From: Lysobacter antibioticus
Lineage (GTDB): Bacteria > Pseudomonadota > Gammaproteobacteria > Xanthomonadales > Xanthomonadaceae
Reading direction: 5' to 3'
NCBI RefSeq assembly: GCF_001442535.1
Contig: NZ_CP013141.1
Span: 4,766,321-4,818,766, forward strand
DNA length: 52,446 bases
How positions within the stretch are numbered: position 1 is the stretch's first letter; every line of letters begins with the position of its first letter. The translations under genes and the position numbers were made by a program. Below the pieces are notes generated by a model. The model saw only the letters and a list, made by a program, of their open reading frames with translations. It searched no databases and was not told where the DNA came from. Shown here piece after piece: positions 36,551 through 44,581 of the stretch.

Positions 36551-37026
36551 CTTAGCGTATCCAACTGATCGCTTGGCCGATATAGCACCTGCCCCGCCCA
36601 CCAGGCGCCCACCCGTTGCGCCAGCCTCATTGCGAGGCCACGACAAGGAGATGGGGCAAATATCGGGCTGTTTCGGCCCAAAATCGGCCTTGCGCCTGCC
36701 CCCCCCGAAACCATCGGCTATTGCAATAACAACCAAAAATAAGGCGTTCTTCGCCTAGCCACAAGGGAGCAAAAAACGGTTTGGCGCGGTGCGAAGGTGG
36801 AGCCAGGGGAACCCGGTTCAGCCCCCCTTGACCGGCCGATGGGGGCGCCCGGAGTCCCGGGGAGGGCCAATGAAGGATGGCATCAGGCGGCTCGGACCGA
36901 CACTTGCGCCCCCTCTCGTACAGCCCCAGCTCCGACGGGCTGCCGCTTCCCGCCCGAGGCGCATTCTCCCAGGCCATCGGCCTTACTGCTTGACAGGTTG
37001 ATGGGTAGGGCTGGACCCTTCGCGGC
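36551..37026. other. Region beyond the cassette array: shared repeat, no integrase
   Basis: About 475 bp. The first 45 bp repeat the sequence at 31405-31449. The rest has G runs (eight C at about 36703-36710) and a TTGACA (36990-36995) upstream of the H-NS-type gene without a convincing -10 box. I looked here for an intI gene or attI, the expected place given the array orientation, and saw none. Confidence 0.5.
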
Positions 37027-37446
37027 ATGAACATAGATATCGAAAAGCTCAGCCTGTCGGAACTGACGTCCCTTCTGATCGCCGCGGAGCAGCGAAGGCA
37101 GTTGATATCCAGCCGTCGCCCCATCGCCTTAGTGCGTCGAAACGTGATCGCACTCGCGGCCCAGCACGGTTATACGATCGAAGAACTCTATGGGGATCGG
37201 CCGGTAGTTGAGATTGCCGGCAAGAAGCGGGCGCCGCGCCGAAAGGCGAGCAAGGTTGCCGCCAAGTACCGCGACCCGGAGAACAAGCGCAATACCTGGT
37301 CGGGTCGTGGGCGGATGCCGCTGTGGCTGGTCAAGAAAACGAAGTATGGCCGGAGCGTCACCGACTTCCTGATCCCCGGCCTGGCAAAACCGACCGCGCG
37401 CAAGAGCAGTTCAATAGGCCAACGAACACTCGTCAAGCAGCGCTGA
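37027..37446 (+). CDS. H-NS family nucleoid-associated protein
   Basis: The 139-residue protein has an N-terminal helical oligomerisation part (MNIDIEKLSLSELTSLLIAA) and the C-terminal H-NS DNA-binding domain with AAKYRDPENKRNTWSGRGRM and PLWL; the W-S/T-G-R-G-R segment inserts in the minor groove of AT-rich DNA. A basic linker (GKKRAPRRKASK) lies between. It resembles the Xrv-type H-NS proteins of xanthomonads. It is next to the cassette array and upstream of the Rieske/PuuD block, and could silence AT-rich or acquired DNA, but local action is only an inference. The ribosome site before ATG 37027 is weak. Confidence 0.85.
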   Translation: MNIDIEKLSLSELTSLLIAAEQRRQLISSRRPIALVRRNVIALAAQHGYTIEELYGDRPVVEIAGKKRAPRRKASKVAAKYRDPENKRNTWSGRGRMPLWLVKKTKYGRSVTDFLIPGLAKPTARKSSSIGQRTLVKQR

Positions 37447-37625
37447 CGCAGAATCCTCGAAGCCTGAGAAAGCTGCGCGGCTCCATTCGGCCTTTTATGG
37501 CCTAACAGCCGTGCCGCGATCGCGGCTCAGTCGATGCGCCAGCCCAGCAGCGTCGGTCGACCGTCAAAATCATAGACCTTTAGCGGCGCCCGTCGATCTC
37601 GACAATCCGGCGATGCCGCAGCCGC

Positions 37626-38606
37626 TCAGGCTTTGACCAGGCCAAGGTTTCGCAAGATTTTCCTATAGGCAGTGGATGCCATATCCGCGCCAAAGGATTG
37701 CTCGGAGTCGCTGGTCAGATCGATGTATCTGGGCCGTTGCCTTTCCACGACGGCAAGATCGTCCATCTGCACCTTTTGCGAGAATGCATTGACTTCCGCA
37801 TCCGAGCCAAGCCTCAATGATTCATCGAACTGGATCGGATAAAACCAGACGCTCTGTTCCTCGCTGACGGGGCATGCGCAATTGAAGATGGTGAACAGCC
37901 CGTCCGGAAAATAAATGTCCAGAATGGCGATAAAAGGCGCATGTATTCTGTAGGCGCGACGCCAGGCGAAATCCTTTGGCGACGGGTGGTCGAATGGATA
38001 ATTTCCAAGTGAACTGCTGTATTCAAAACCAAAGCCGCCGTCAAAGGATTCGACTTTATACGGCGGCATAGCCTCGGCAGTGCAATCGCTGAATGTCGTC
38101 CGATGTACGAATGGCAAGTGCGAAATATCCATGAAGCCTTCGACCTGTCGGCCAGCGGAAGCATTGACGTTCACCGGCGGCGCCACCACCAGCCGCTGGC
38201 TTTCACTCTCGCGCCCAAACCCAAGCTCATAGAATGCACCGGCTCCAAGGCTGGTCCACAGCAGCCCATGAGACTCAACGGCCGGATAGGAACAAAGATC
38301 GAACCTTTTCAAGTTCTGCACTTGGGGATGAGCTGGAATCCGGGTGCAGGCCCCCAGATGGGCGAATTGCAAGCCGTGGTAAGGGCATTGCAACCCCGCT
38401 TCATTCACAGCTCCTGCAGAGAGCGTTTCACCCCGATGCGGGCAGCGGTCATCTGCAACCACAACTTCACCTTGAATTTTATAGATCACCAGCGGCTTGC
38501 CAAGCAACACGGCCGCCAGCGGCTTACCTTCTTTCGTGGCTGCCTCGAGGTCCTGCAATCTGGCAACCGGGTAATAGAAATCCATGATGTTCTGTGAGTA
38601 GCTCAT
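37626..38606 (-). CDS. Rieske-type oxygenase alpha subunit A
   Basis: A 326-residue Rieske non-haem iron oxygenase. The [2Fe-2S] site is C55-P-H57-RG and C74-PYH77-G. The mononuclear iron site is in GRQVEGFMDISHLPFVHR, the D-x2-H-x4-H triad pattern. Length and order fit the VanA-like (phthalate/caffeine demethylase) family, which hydroxylates or demethylates aromatic and purine rings using electrons from a separate reductase. No reductase gene is seen in the operon. GGAGG six bases before ATG 38606 is an ideal ribosome site. It is the last gene of a minus-strand run, 61 bp after the MFS gene. It is clearly homologous to the second Rieske protein at 41152, and the two differ enough to have distinct substrates. 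Confidence 0.88.
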   Translation of the reverse strand: MSYSQNIMDFYYPVARLQDLEAATKEGKPLAAVLLGKPLVIYKIQGEVVVADDRCPHRGETLSAGAVNEAGLQCPYHGLQFAHLGACTRIPAHPQVQNLKRFDLCSYPAVESHGLLWTSLGAGAFYELGFGRESESQRLVVAPPVNVNASAGRQVEGFMDISHLPFVHRTTFSDCTAEAMPPYKVESFDGGFGFEYSSSLGNYPFDHPSPKDFAWRRAYRIHAPFIAILDIYFPDGLFTIFNCACPVSEEQSVWFYPIQFDESLRLGSDAEVNAFSQKVQMDDLAVVERQRPRYIDLTSDSEQSFGADMASTAYRKILRNLGLVKA

Positions 38607-38667
38607 AAAGCCTCCGACTGATCCGTCAGTAACGCCTCGACAGCGTGCTGCTCGACGACAGGACGGG

Positions 38668-40035
38668 TTAACCCGGTTCGCGCACGGCGCGATATCCGGT
38701 CAGATAGGTCCCCCACCAGGCCTGCAGCAGAGGCAGGACGACCATCAGTCCCATCGCACGAACCTCGCCGCGGCCCCCGCCTCCGTCCAGCCATCCGATG
38801 GCTGCCACCACCGCTACCGCGCCTAGCGCACCGCTGACGCGTTGCACGATGTTGACCAGCGTGGCCGCGCCGCCGATGTCCTTTCGGTCCACCGCGGCAT
38901 AGGCGGCCGCGGTGGTCGGATTGGTCGTCCAGGCCAACCCGATGCCGCGAACAAACATGAACATCGCCGCGATGTCGGACGGCACGGATAGCAGGGCAAA
39001 TGGCGCCGCAGACACGGCCAGCATGGCGGCTCCGGCCAGGACCACCGGCCGCGGGCCGAAGCGGTCCACCAAGTGGCCGGCGAGATACAGCGCGGATGAG
39101 GTTCCGGCCCCCATGAAAACCAACATCATGCCGATTTGCGAGTAACTCATCTCTTGCTGGGCGTGGAAGTACAGCGGGAACAGTAAAAGCCCCCCGAACA
39201 GGTTTGCGCTGTTTCCCACGGCCAGCAGCGACGACGCGCGGAACTGGGGATTTCGCATCAGATCGAGCGCCAGCAGCGACGATGGGCTCGTGCGCGCCAC
39301 CGCGATGAAGAGAGCCAGCAACATGGCGCCGCCGCCGATAAACAGCCAACCGTTTCCGGAAGGGTAGCGAGAGGTGATCTCCGACGCGCCGTACAGAGCC
39401 AAAGGCAGCCCGGTAACGATGAGGAAAAACTGTCCCAGAGGAAGTTTGAGGCCGTGCTGGGCCCTGCCCGCCGGCATCACCTTCGCCGCCCATACCGCGG
39501 CGATCGCTCCTAACGGCACGTTGATCCAGAACAGCCAGCGCCATGAGGCGACATCGACCAACCAGCCACCTATGCCCGGCCCGATGGCGGCGGCCAGGCT
39601 GATCAAGGTGCCGACCACGCCGAGGACGCGGCCGAGTTGGTCGCGCTCGGCGCCTCCTACCAGGATGGCGTGCCCGGTCGGCAGCAGGATTCCGGCAGCC
39701 AGCCCCTGGGCGATACGGGCGGCAATCAGCGCGTCGAGGCTGGCCGCAAACGCACAGCCTATCGAGGCCGCGATGAAGGCGGCCAGCGCGACGCCCCAGA
39801 TCCGTCCATGCCCGAACCGGTGGCCGAACCATGTCGAGGTCGGCAGCGAAACGGCGATGGCGATGAGATAGCTGGTGATGACCCACTGCGCGTCTTCGAG
39901 GGGGGCATTCAGATCCGCTTGAACACAGACAAGAGCGAGCGCGGCGAGAGTGGCGTCCAGCATCACCAGCATGCCCCCCATGCCGGACACCAGGCCGATA
40001 GACCATACTCGTCGCGATACCTGTGAGGTGCTCAT
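38668..40035 (-). CDS. MFS transporter, DHA2/EmrB-QacA type
   Basis: The 455-residue protein has about 12-14 membrane helices and the family signatures: LDATLAALALVCVQADLNAP in helix 1 (D1 motif), WVITSYLIAIAVSLPTSTWF, GRIWGVALAAFIAASIGCAF and GPGIGGWLVDVASWRWLFWI (motif C region). DHA2 members export drugs and small metabolites with proton influx. The ATG at 40035 overlaps the TGA of the PuuD-like gene (ATGA), so the two are translationally coupled. In context it most likely exports the product, or imports the substrate, of the Rieske/PuuD enzymes. A degenerate fragment of a second copy lies at 44780-44866. Confidence 0.9.
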   Translation of the reverse strand: MSTSQVSRRVWSIGLVSGMGGMLVMLDATLAALALVCVQADLNAPLEDAQWVITSYLIAIAVSLPTSTWFGHRFGHGRIWGVALAAFIAASIGCAFAASLDALIAARIAQGLAAGILLPTGHAILVGGAERDQLGRVLGVVGTLISLAAAIGPGIGGWLVDVASWRWLFWINVPLGAIAAVWAAKVMPAGRAQHGLKLPLGQFFLIVTGLPLALYGASEITSRYPSGNGWLFIGGGAMLLALFIAVARTSPSSLLALDLMRNPQFRASSLLAVGNSANLFGGLLLFPLYFHAQQEMSYSQIGMMLVFMGAGTSSALYLAGHLVDRFGPRPVVLAGAAMLAVSAAPFALLSVPSDIAAMFMFVRGIGLAWTTNPTTAAAYAAVDRKDIGGAATLVNIVQRVSGALGAVAVVAAIGWLDGGGGRGEVRAMGLMVVLPLLQAWWGTYLTGYRAVREPG

Positions 40036-41048
40036 GGCACGGGGCTGCGCGAGACCGCCCTTGCGGACGGCACGCCGGCATCTGCAGCGATGAAGGGAAT
40101 GTCTGCAGGTGCGTCAGCCTTGGCCTGAAGATCGGCCTTGTGCTCGAAGCCTGCCAACCACGCCAATGCCATCGCCAGAGCGAACGCGGCGGCGACGGCT
40201 GCCCTGCGAAGTCGCGTCGGCATGGTGCCGCCGTTGCGATGGATGATCTCCAATACATGGCGCGAAGCCACGCTGAGGGCCAGTACGGTGGCGATGGTAA
40301 CGAACGCATGGCCGTTGGCTTTTATGGCGCCGCCAAAGTGATTGGACAGCATCAGGAAGACCACGGCGGGCAGGAGAAACGAGTGCTGGTTGCGTCGATC
40401 CCAGTACAGCTTCTTGATCGGGTCGAATCGCTCGCCCCGCATCACTGCGGCCATCGCCTCGCGCGTCGCCGGATAGAGATAACCCAGGATATTGACCGAT
40501 ACGGTTATTCCAAGCATCGCGCCGATCTGAATCATCGCGCCTTGCTGCGCGAACAGATTCGCGTAGAGCGATGTCCAGGCCAGAACATGGACGGCGCACG
40601 CGGCGTAATAGATGGCCTGGCGGTTCAGCGGGATGCGATTGACCGCCTCATTGATCAGCGGGGCACCAATGAATCCCGCCAGCGAAAGGGCGATTGCTGC
40701 GCGAGACGACAGCGACGGGTCGCTGGGGTCGAGCAGGTAGATCTGCGGTTGCCGGTAATAAATCAGGCTGAAAAGGATTAAGCCGGTGCCGAACAGCCAA
40801 CGGATCAGATTGAAAGACAAGACCAGTCGTTCGAGATCGGATGCACTGGGATGAGTGATTCTTTCCGTTTTCCAGAACCCGAGGCTATGCGTGTCCCAGA
40901 CCTCGACATCCGCCGCCGAGCTGAGGAATGGACGGGCCCTCATTACCAGCCTGCGCAGCCACAGCACAAAGCCCATCCAGGCGATAGCGGCAATGACATG
41001 CAGCCAGCGCACGATGTCGGTCATGAAATCGATCAAAGCATCCATCAT
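40032..41048 (-). CDS. PuuD-like membrane protein lacking the cytochrome c domain
   Basis: A 338-residue protein homologous to the membrane part of PuuD (VRWLHVIAAIAWMGFVLWLR, EVWDTHSLGFWKTERI, LIYYRQPQIYLLDP, GAMIQIGAMLGITVSVNILG, HSFLLPAVVFLMLSNHFGG). Unlike its two paralogues in this window it stops shortly after the last helix with a Pro/Ala-rich tail (SRSPVP) and has no CxxCH. It must either use an external electron acceptor, such as the cytochrome domain of the partner at 42101, or have lost oxidase function. ATG 41048 (or the ATG directly following) has GGAGGAGG upstream. The stop overlaps the start of the MFS gene; the Rieske B gene ends 103 bp upstream. Confidence 0.85.
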   Translation of the reverse strand: MMDALIDFMTDIVRWLHVIAAIAWMGFVLWLRRLVMRARPFLSSAADVEVWDTHSLGFWKTERITHPSASDLERLVLSFNLIRWLFGTGLILFSLIYYRQPQIYLLDPSDPSLSSRAAIALSLAGFIGAPLINEAVNRIPLNRQAIYYAACAVHVLAWTSLYANLFAQQGAMIQIGAMLGITVSVNILGYLYPATREAMAAVMRGERFDPIKKLYWDRRNQHSFLLPAVVFLMLSNHFGGAIKANGHAFVTIATVLALSVASRHVLEIIHRNGGTMPTRLRRAAVAAAFALAMALAWLAGFEHKADLQAKADAPADIPFIAADAGVPSARAVSRSPVP

Positions 41049-41151
41049 GATGGCCTCCTCCGATTAATCAGGCAGGCGTCTTATCCTGCGGCGCCGGTGC
41101 CGCCCCACTTCGGTCTGCGCTGAAAATTCGACAGCAGTGGAGAGGTGCTGC

Positions 41152-42111
41152 TCATGCCGTCGACAGCCCCATTTGTCGTAACAGACGCCTGTAATAAACG
41201 GATGCGAGGTCCGCTGCGAAAGAGGCTTCGGCGGCCTCCAACGGAAGATGGCGCGGCTGCTGGTTCTCGACCATCAAACGGTCTTCCGCGAAGATGCGGG
41301 CGTTGAAATCCTTGACCGCCTCGTCGGTGCCGATTTCGAAATCGAAACACACCGGGGAGAACAGCACGCTACGATCGCTCGCCACCGGGCTGGCGCCGTT
41401 CAAGATATTCAAGCGCCCATTGGGGAAATGCACTGTCAGGTGGGCCAAGTATGGGACGCGAACGTCGAAGCTGCGACGCCAGACGAAGTCCTGCGCAGTC
41501 ATTCCGCTGCCGACGGCGTAGTTCGAGACCGTGCTGCAGTAATCGAAACGCAAGCCGTCCTCGTCGACCTGGACGGAGTAAGCAGGCACGGCCGTGTTGG
41601 CAGGATCGGCAAACGTTGTGGTGTGCACGTGTGCGAAATGGGCCACGTCGATGAAGCCCTCTACTTGTCGCCCCGCACTGGCGGCGATCGGAACCGGATC
41701 GGGCGTCACTTTGCGGAATGCCGGATCGTCCCAGTCGGTGCTCAGTTCCGGAAACGGCGAAGGCGAAGTCCCAAGGCAGGTCCAGACCAATCCATAACGC
41801 TCCACGGCCGGGTAAGTAGAGAGCCGGAACTGCTGGGACGGGGTGAGATGGGGATGCGCCGGTATATCGGTGCAGCGCCCCTCCTGCCCGAATGCCAAGC
41901 CGTGGTAGGGGCATATCAAGGCGCCATCTCGATGCTGCCCCAAGCTAAGCCGCATACCGCGGTGCGGGCAACGATCGGCGGCCACCACGACGTCTTGGCC
42001 GGCCCGATACAGCACGAGGTCGGTTTCCAACAGCAATGCGCTGACGGGGCGTTCGCGAACGTCTTCACTGCGCGCTATCGGATACCAATAAGGGAGCAGC
42101 TCAGCGTGCAT
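41152..42111 (-). CDS. Rieske-type oxygenase alpha subunit B
   Basis: A 319-residue Rieske oxygenase with C48-P-H50-RG and C67-PYH70-G for the [2Fe-2S] cluster and GRQVEGFIDVAHFAHVH for the catalytic iron. The C-terminal part (DFVWRRSFDVRVPYLAHLTV) is the VanA-type catalytic fold. It is homologous to the protein at 37626 over its full length. Rieske enzymes of this group act on small aromatics and on oxopurines (HpxD, NdmA/B). ATG 42111 lies inside the 3' end of the PuuD-like gene (11-nt overlap), so the two are translationally coupled and probably act in sequence. No reductase partner is encoded nearby. Confidence 0.88.
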   Translation of the reverse strand: MHAELLPYWYPIARSEDVRERPVSALLLETDLVLYRAGQDVVVAADRCPHRGMRLSLGQHRDGALICPYHGLAFGQEGRCTDIPAHPHLTPSQQFRLSTYPAVERYGLVWTCLGTSPSPFPELSTDWDDPAFRKVTPDPVPIAASAGRQVEGFIDVAHFAHVHTTTFADPANTAVPAYSVQVDEDGLRFDYCSTVSNYAVGSGMTAQDFVWRRSFDVRVPYLAHLTVHFPNGRLNILNGASPVASDRSVLFSPVCFDFEIGTDEAVKDFNARIFAEDRLMVENQQPRHLPLEAAEASFAADLASVYYRRLLRQMGLSTA

Positions 42112-43381
42112 GTCCGGTTGCCCATTCAGTCACTGCCTTGCGCTCGTCGGGTTGCATATCCGTAGCGTTGCCGGGCGGCATGCGTTCGCTCTGCACTACA
42201 GCGGCGATCAGGCCGGCATAGAGCGGCATGGTTTCGGACGTGAAGACGATTCCGCGCGGAGCTGAGGCCATGCCAGGGAAGCTGGGTTGCGCGGCGTGGC
42301 AAACTGCGCAGCGCCGTTGAACGATCGCATCAGCGCGCAATGGCGCCGCATCCCTGGAGGCTGAGCTCGTAATCGAACTCGCGCTAGAGTGCTCGGGCGG
42401 GTGCGTGACCGGGTGCGCGGCACTGCTTGCCGAGACCTGTGTGCTGGCAGGAACGGCGACCGGTTTGGCCGGAGTACGCGGCAAAGCCATCCAGGTTATC
42501 CCCAGCGCGAGCGCCACGACCGCAGTCGCAGTGATCCAGCGGGGTTCGATCGGCGTGACCCCGCCATTGTGGTGGGTGGCGTCGAGGACCCATCGAGCAA
42601 CCACGCTCACAGCCAATATGGTGGTGATGGTAAGGAAAGGGTGGCCGTTATCCCGGACGAGACTTCCCATGTGGCTGGAAAGCATCAGGAAGACGATCGC
42701 TAAAGTGATGTACGCATGGCGGCCTCGCCGATCCCAGTACTGCCTGTCGATGGGGTCCGGCTGCTCGCCCTTCAGCACCGCGTTATACGCCTTGCGCATC
42801 CTGGGATAGAGGTACCACAAGACATTGAAGGCAATCACTACGCCCAGCATGGCGCCGATCTGGATCATGGCGCCGTGCTGGGAGAACAGGTTCGCATACA
42901 GCCCCACCCAGGCGAGGAGATGAGCGATGGATGCGGTCATGTACAGAGTTTTGAAGTGCAGCGGTATGCGATTGACGAACTCGTTGAGCACAGGCGCGCC
43001 CACCAGGCCAAACAGCGAGGCTGCGATCGCTTCGCGGGCCGTCAGCGCAGCGATGCTCGGGTCGACCAAGTACGCCAGAGGTTGCCGATAGTAGATCAGG
43101 CAGAACAGCACGATGCCGGTGCCGACCAGCCAGCGAATCTGATTGAACGACCAAACCAGGCCGTCCAGCTCTTCGGCAGTCGGTGCTGCGACTTTCGAGG
43201 TCCGCCAGAACGACAGGCTGTGCGTGTCCCAGACCTCCATCTCGGACCGCTGATCCAGGAGCGGTTTGGATCGCAGCGTAAGACGCCTTATCCAAAGACC
43301 GGCACCCAGCCAAGCGAATGCAGAGAGTACATGCAGCCAACGGGCCACATCGGCCGTTAAGTCGAGCAATGCGCCTATCAT
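42101..43381 (-). CDS. PuuD-like membrane oxidase with C-terminal cytochrome c
   Basis: The 426-residue protein has the multi-helix PuuD domain (ARWLHVLSAFAWLGAGLWIR, EVWDTHSLSFWRTSKVAAPT, SHMGSLVRDNGHPFL), then a Ser/Ala-rich linker of about 50 residues and a cytochrome c domain with C358-A-V-C361-H362 and Met401 in ERMPPGN. The cytochrome domain is nearly identical in pattern to that of the paralogue at 24876. It should oxidise urate or a related heterocycle at the membrane and feed electrons to the respiratory chain. I start it at ATG 43381, preceded by AGGAGAT; the longer frame to 43648 is not conserved. It overlaps the Rieske B start by 11 nt. Confidence 0.85.
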   Translation of the reverse strand: MIGALLDLTADVARWLHVLSAFAWLGAGLWIRRLTLRSKPLLDQRSEMEVWDTHSLSFWRTSKVAAPTAEELDGLVWSFNQIRWLVGTGIVLFCLIYYRQPLAYLVDPSIAALTAREAIAASLFGLVGAPVLNEFVNRIPLHFKTLYMTASIAHLLAWVGLYANLFSQHGAMIQIGAMLGVVIAFNVLWYLYPRMRKAYNAVLKGEQPDPIDRQYWDRRGRHAYITLAIVFLMLSSHMGSLVRDNGHPFLTITTILAVSVVARWVLDATHHNGGVTPIEPRWITATAVVALALGITWMALPRTPAKPVAVPASTQVSASSAAHPVTHPPEHSSASSITSSASRDAAPLRADAIVQRRCAVCHAAQPSFPGMASAPRGIVFTSETMPLYAGLIAAVVQSERMPPGNATDMQPDERKAVTEWATGHAR

Positions 43382-43680
43382 CGCGGAATCTCCTAGCCTG
43401 CCTCCGGGCGGCTCAAGCGCGGCCCGGGCGCGCCGAGTGTTCGGCATGCGGACTTCACGCTCGGCCGGTGTGGCCACGGCGATAGACGCTCTGAAGCCCC
43501 GAGAAGCAGGGGCAACCATTCGAGCCGCTCGCAGCAGCTGCGCTGATTGTTTCGCAAACCCCCTCTCCTTTCCTTGCCAGGTCAGCGCGGCGAATGCGGT
43601 CCGTAACGTAACGCTATCGGACAGGACTCGGGCTACTTCTGTGCACACACCTCATAACGCCGGACGCTCACTATTTCTCA

Positions 43681-44280
43681 CTACGCCATAAGCGACGACG
43701 GCGCGATGGCATCAGGGCGCACGAGGTTTACCGCTTCGATCAGCCCACAGTCGCGCGCGACCGCGTAGTCCGCCGCCGCCCAGAAAATCGGCAGCCAGCC
43801 GCGTGGAAACACGCGATTCAACTGGGAGCGCACTGCCCCATGTTCGGCGTAATCGGCACGCAATCGTTTCAGCCCTGCACAGCTGAGAAAGACCCCGTCG
43901 TTGCGGGACGCGAATCTCTCATGAGCAGGCGGCTCGCGAGCAATACTCTCAGGCATTACGTCCCGCCAATCGGTCGCGTACTGGCCGAAATCGGGAAGCT
44001 CCAGCAACGCGGAAAAGCGGTAGTTGCTCGTATACCAGCAGCTGCGTAGCAGACCCGAAACTTTGGCCATGTTGTATGCATGCGCCTGGCACAGGCTCAT
44101 CCCCTCGGGGCGAGCGCGACCACTATGCGACAAAATGGCTTTCAGCCTGGCCGAGGCGTCCAGGCCCAGTCCTAGTTGCAGGCCCAGGCGCTCGATGGAC
44201 GCATCGCGGTCCATATCGTCGAAGTACAGGCTGTGTACTTCGGCCGGCGCAAACGGGTGATAGCTGATGTGAATACCCAT
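43681..44280 (-). CDS. Hypothetical 199-residue protein in the Rieske/PuuD block
   Basis: The product begins MGIHISYHPFAPAEVHSLYF and contains SGRARPEGMSLCQAHAYNMA, CWYTSNYRFSALLELPDFGQ, GLKRLRADYAEHGAVRSQ and a C-terminal PRGWLPIFWAAADYAVARD. There is no signal peptide or membrane segment, and no family is recognised. I use ATG 44280 because the protein-like character starts there; the frame continues to 44382 but overlaps the next gene. It lies 58 bp after the DUF1508 gene and 300 bp before the PuuD-like gene on the same strand. It could be part of the same transcription unit. Confidence 0.6.
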   Translation of the reverse strand: MGIHISYHPFAPAEVHSLYFDDMDRDASIERLGLQLGLGLDASARLKAILSHSGRARPEGMSLCQAHAYNMAKVSGLLRSCWYTSNYRFSALLELPDFGQYATDWRDVMPESIAREPPAHERFASRNDGVFLSCAGLKRLRADYAEHGAVRSQLNRVFPRGWLPIFWAAADYAVARDCGLIEAVNLVRPDAIAPSSLMA

Positions 44281-44338
44281 GAAGCGTTCCGTCCCTAGAC
44301 TGACCGACCGCACGGCATGAACAATGGCTGCTGATTCA

Positions 44339-44581
44339 TCAGCCGTTGACTTCCAGTATTTCAGCGCCCCCCAAGTTCGCAATGATGACGATGGTCCGCA
44401 TCATCGAGTCCTTGTCGGGGTAGGACTCACCATGGGCCATCGGCTCCCCATTGCCGCCGACCAGCCGCCAGCGCCACTGCCCATCGGTCAGCGACCCGGC
44501 CAGAAACGCATTGGACAATGAGCGCTGCCCGCCCGGTTTCATGCCTTCCCGATAAACCTCGAAGTGCGGTTTGCCAGCCAT
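44339..44581 (-). CDS. YegP/DUF1508 family small protein
   Basis: An 80-residue protein with one DUF1508 (YegP) unit: HFEVYREGMKPGGQ, GQWRWRLVGGNGEPMAHGES, YPDKDSMMRTIVIIANLGGA. Usual YegP proteins carry one or two such units of about 50 residues of unknown function. GGGGGAGGGAG before ATG 44581 is an excellent ribosome site. It is the first intact gene of the minus-strand block that leads to the PuuD/Rieske/MFS genes. A regulatory or stress role has been suggested for the family, but nothing in the sequence tells more. Confidence 0.78.
   Translation of the reverse strand: MAGKPHFEVYREGMKPGGQRSLSNAFLAGSLTDGQWRWRLVGGNGEPMAHGESYPDKDSMMRTIVIIANLGGAEILEVNG

Noticed and set aside
29700..36560. 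Regularly spaced 60-bp repeats as a CRISPR array
   Set aside because: The repeats are imperfect hairpins with RYYYAAC/GTTRRRY ends separated by 200-1000 bp with genes, which fits attC sites and not CRISPR repeats.
36627..37124. 165-codon minus-strand frame as an integrase remnant
   Set aside because: I searched it for tyrosine-recombinase motifs and found none; the sequence has no recognisable domain and overlaps the H-NS-type gene.
37493..37535. GCCTAACAGCCGTGCCGC followed by a GCGATCGC palindrome as another attC
   Set aside because: Only one core and a short palindrome are present; no second core at a suitable distance, so it is not counted as a site.
38603..40309. 568-codon minus-strand frame overlapping the MFS gene
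   Set aside because: Wrong frame relative to the MFS transporter, which has clear membrane helices and a coupled start.
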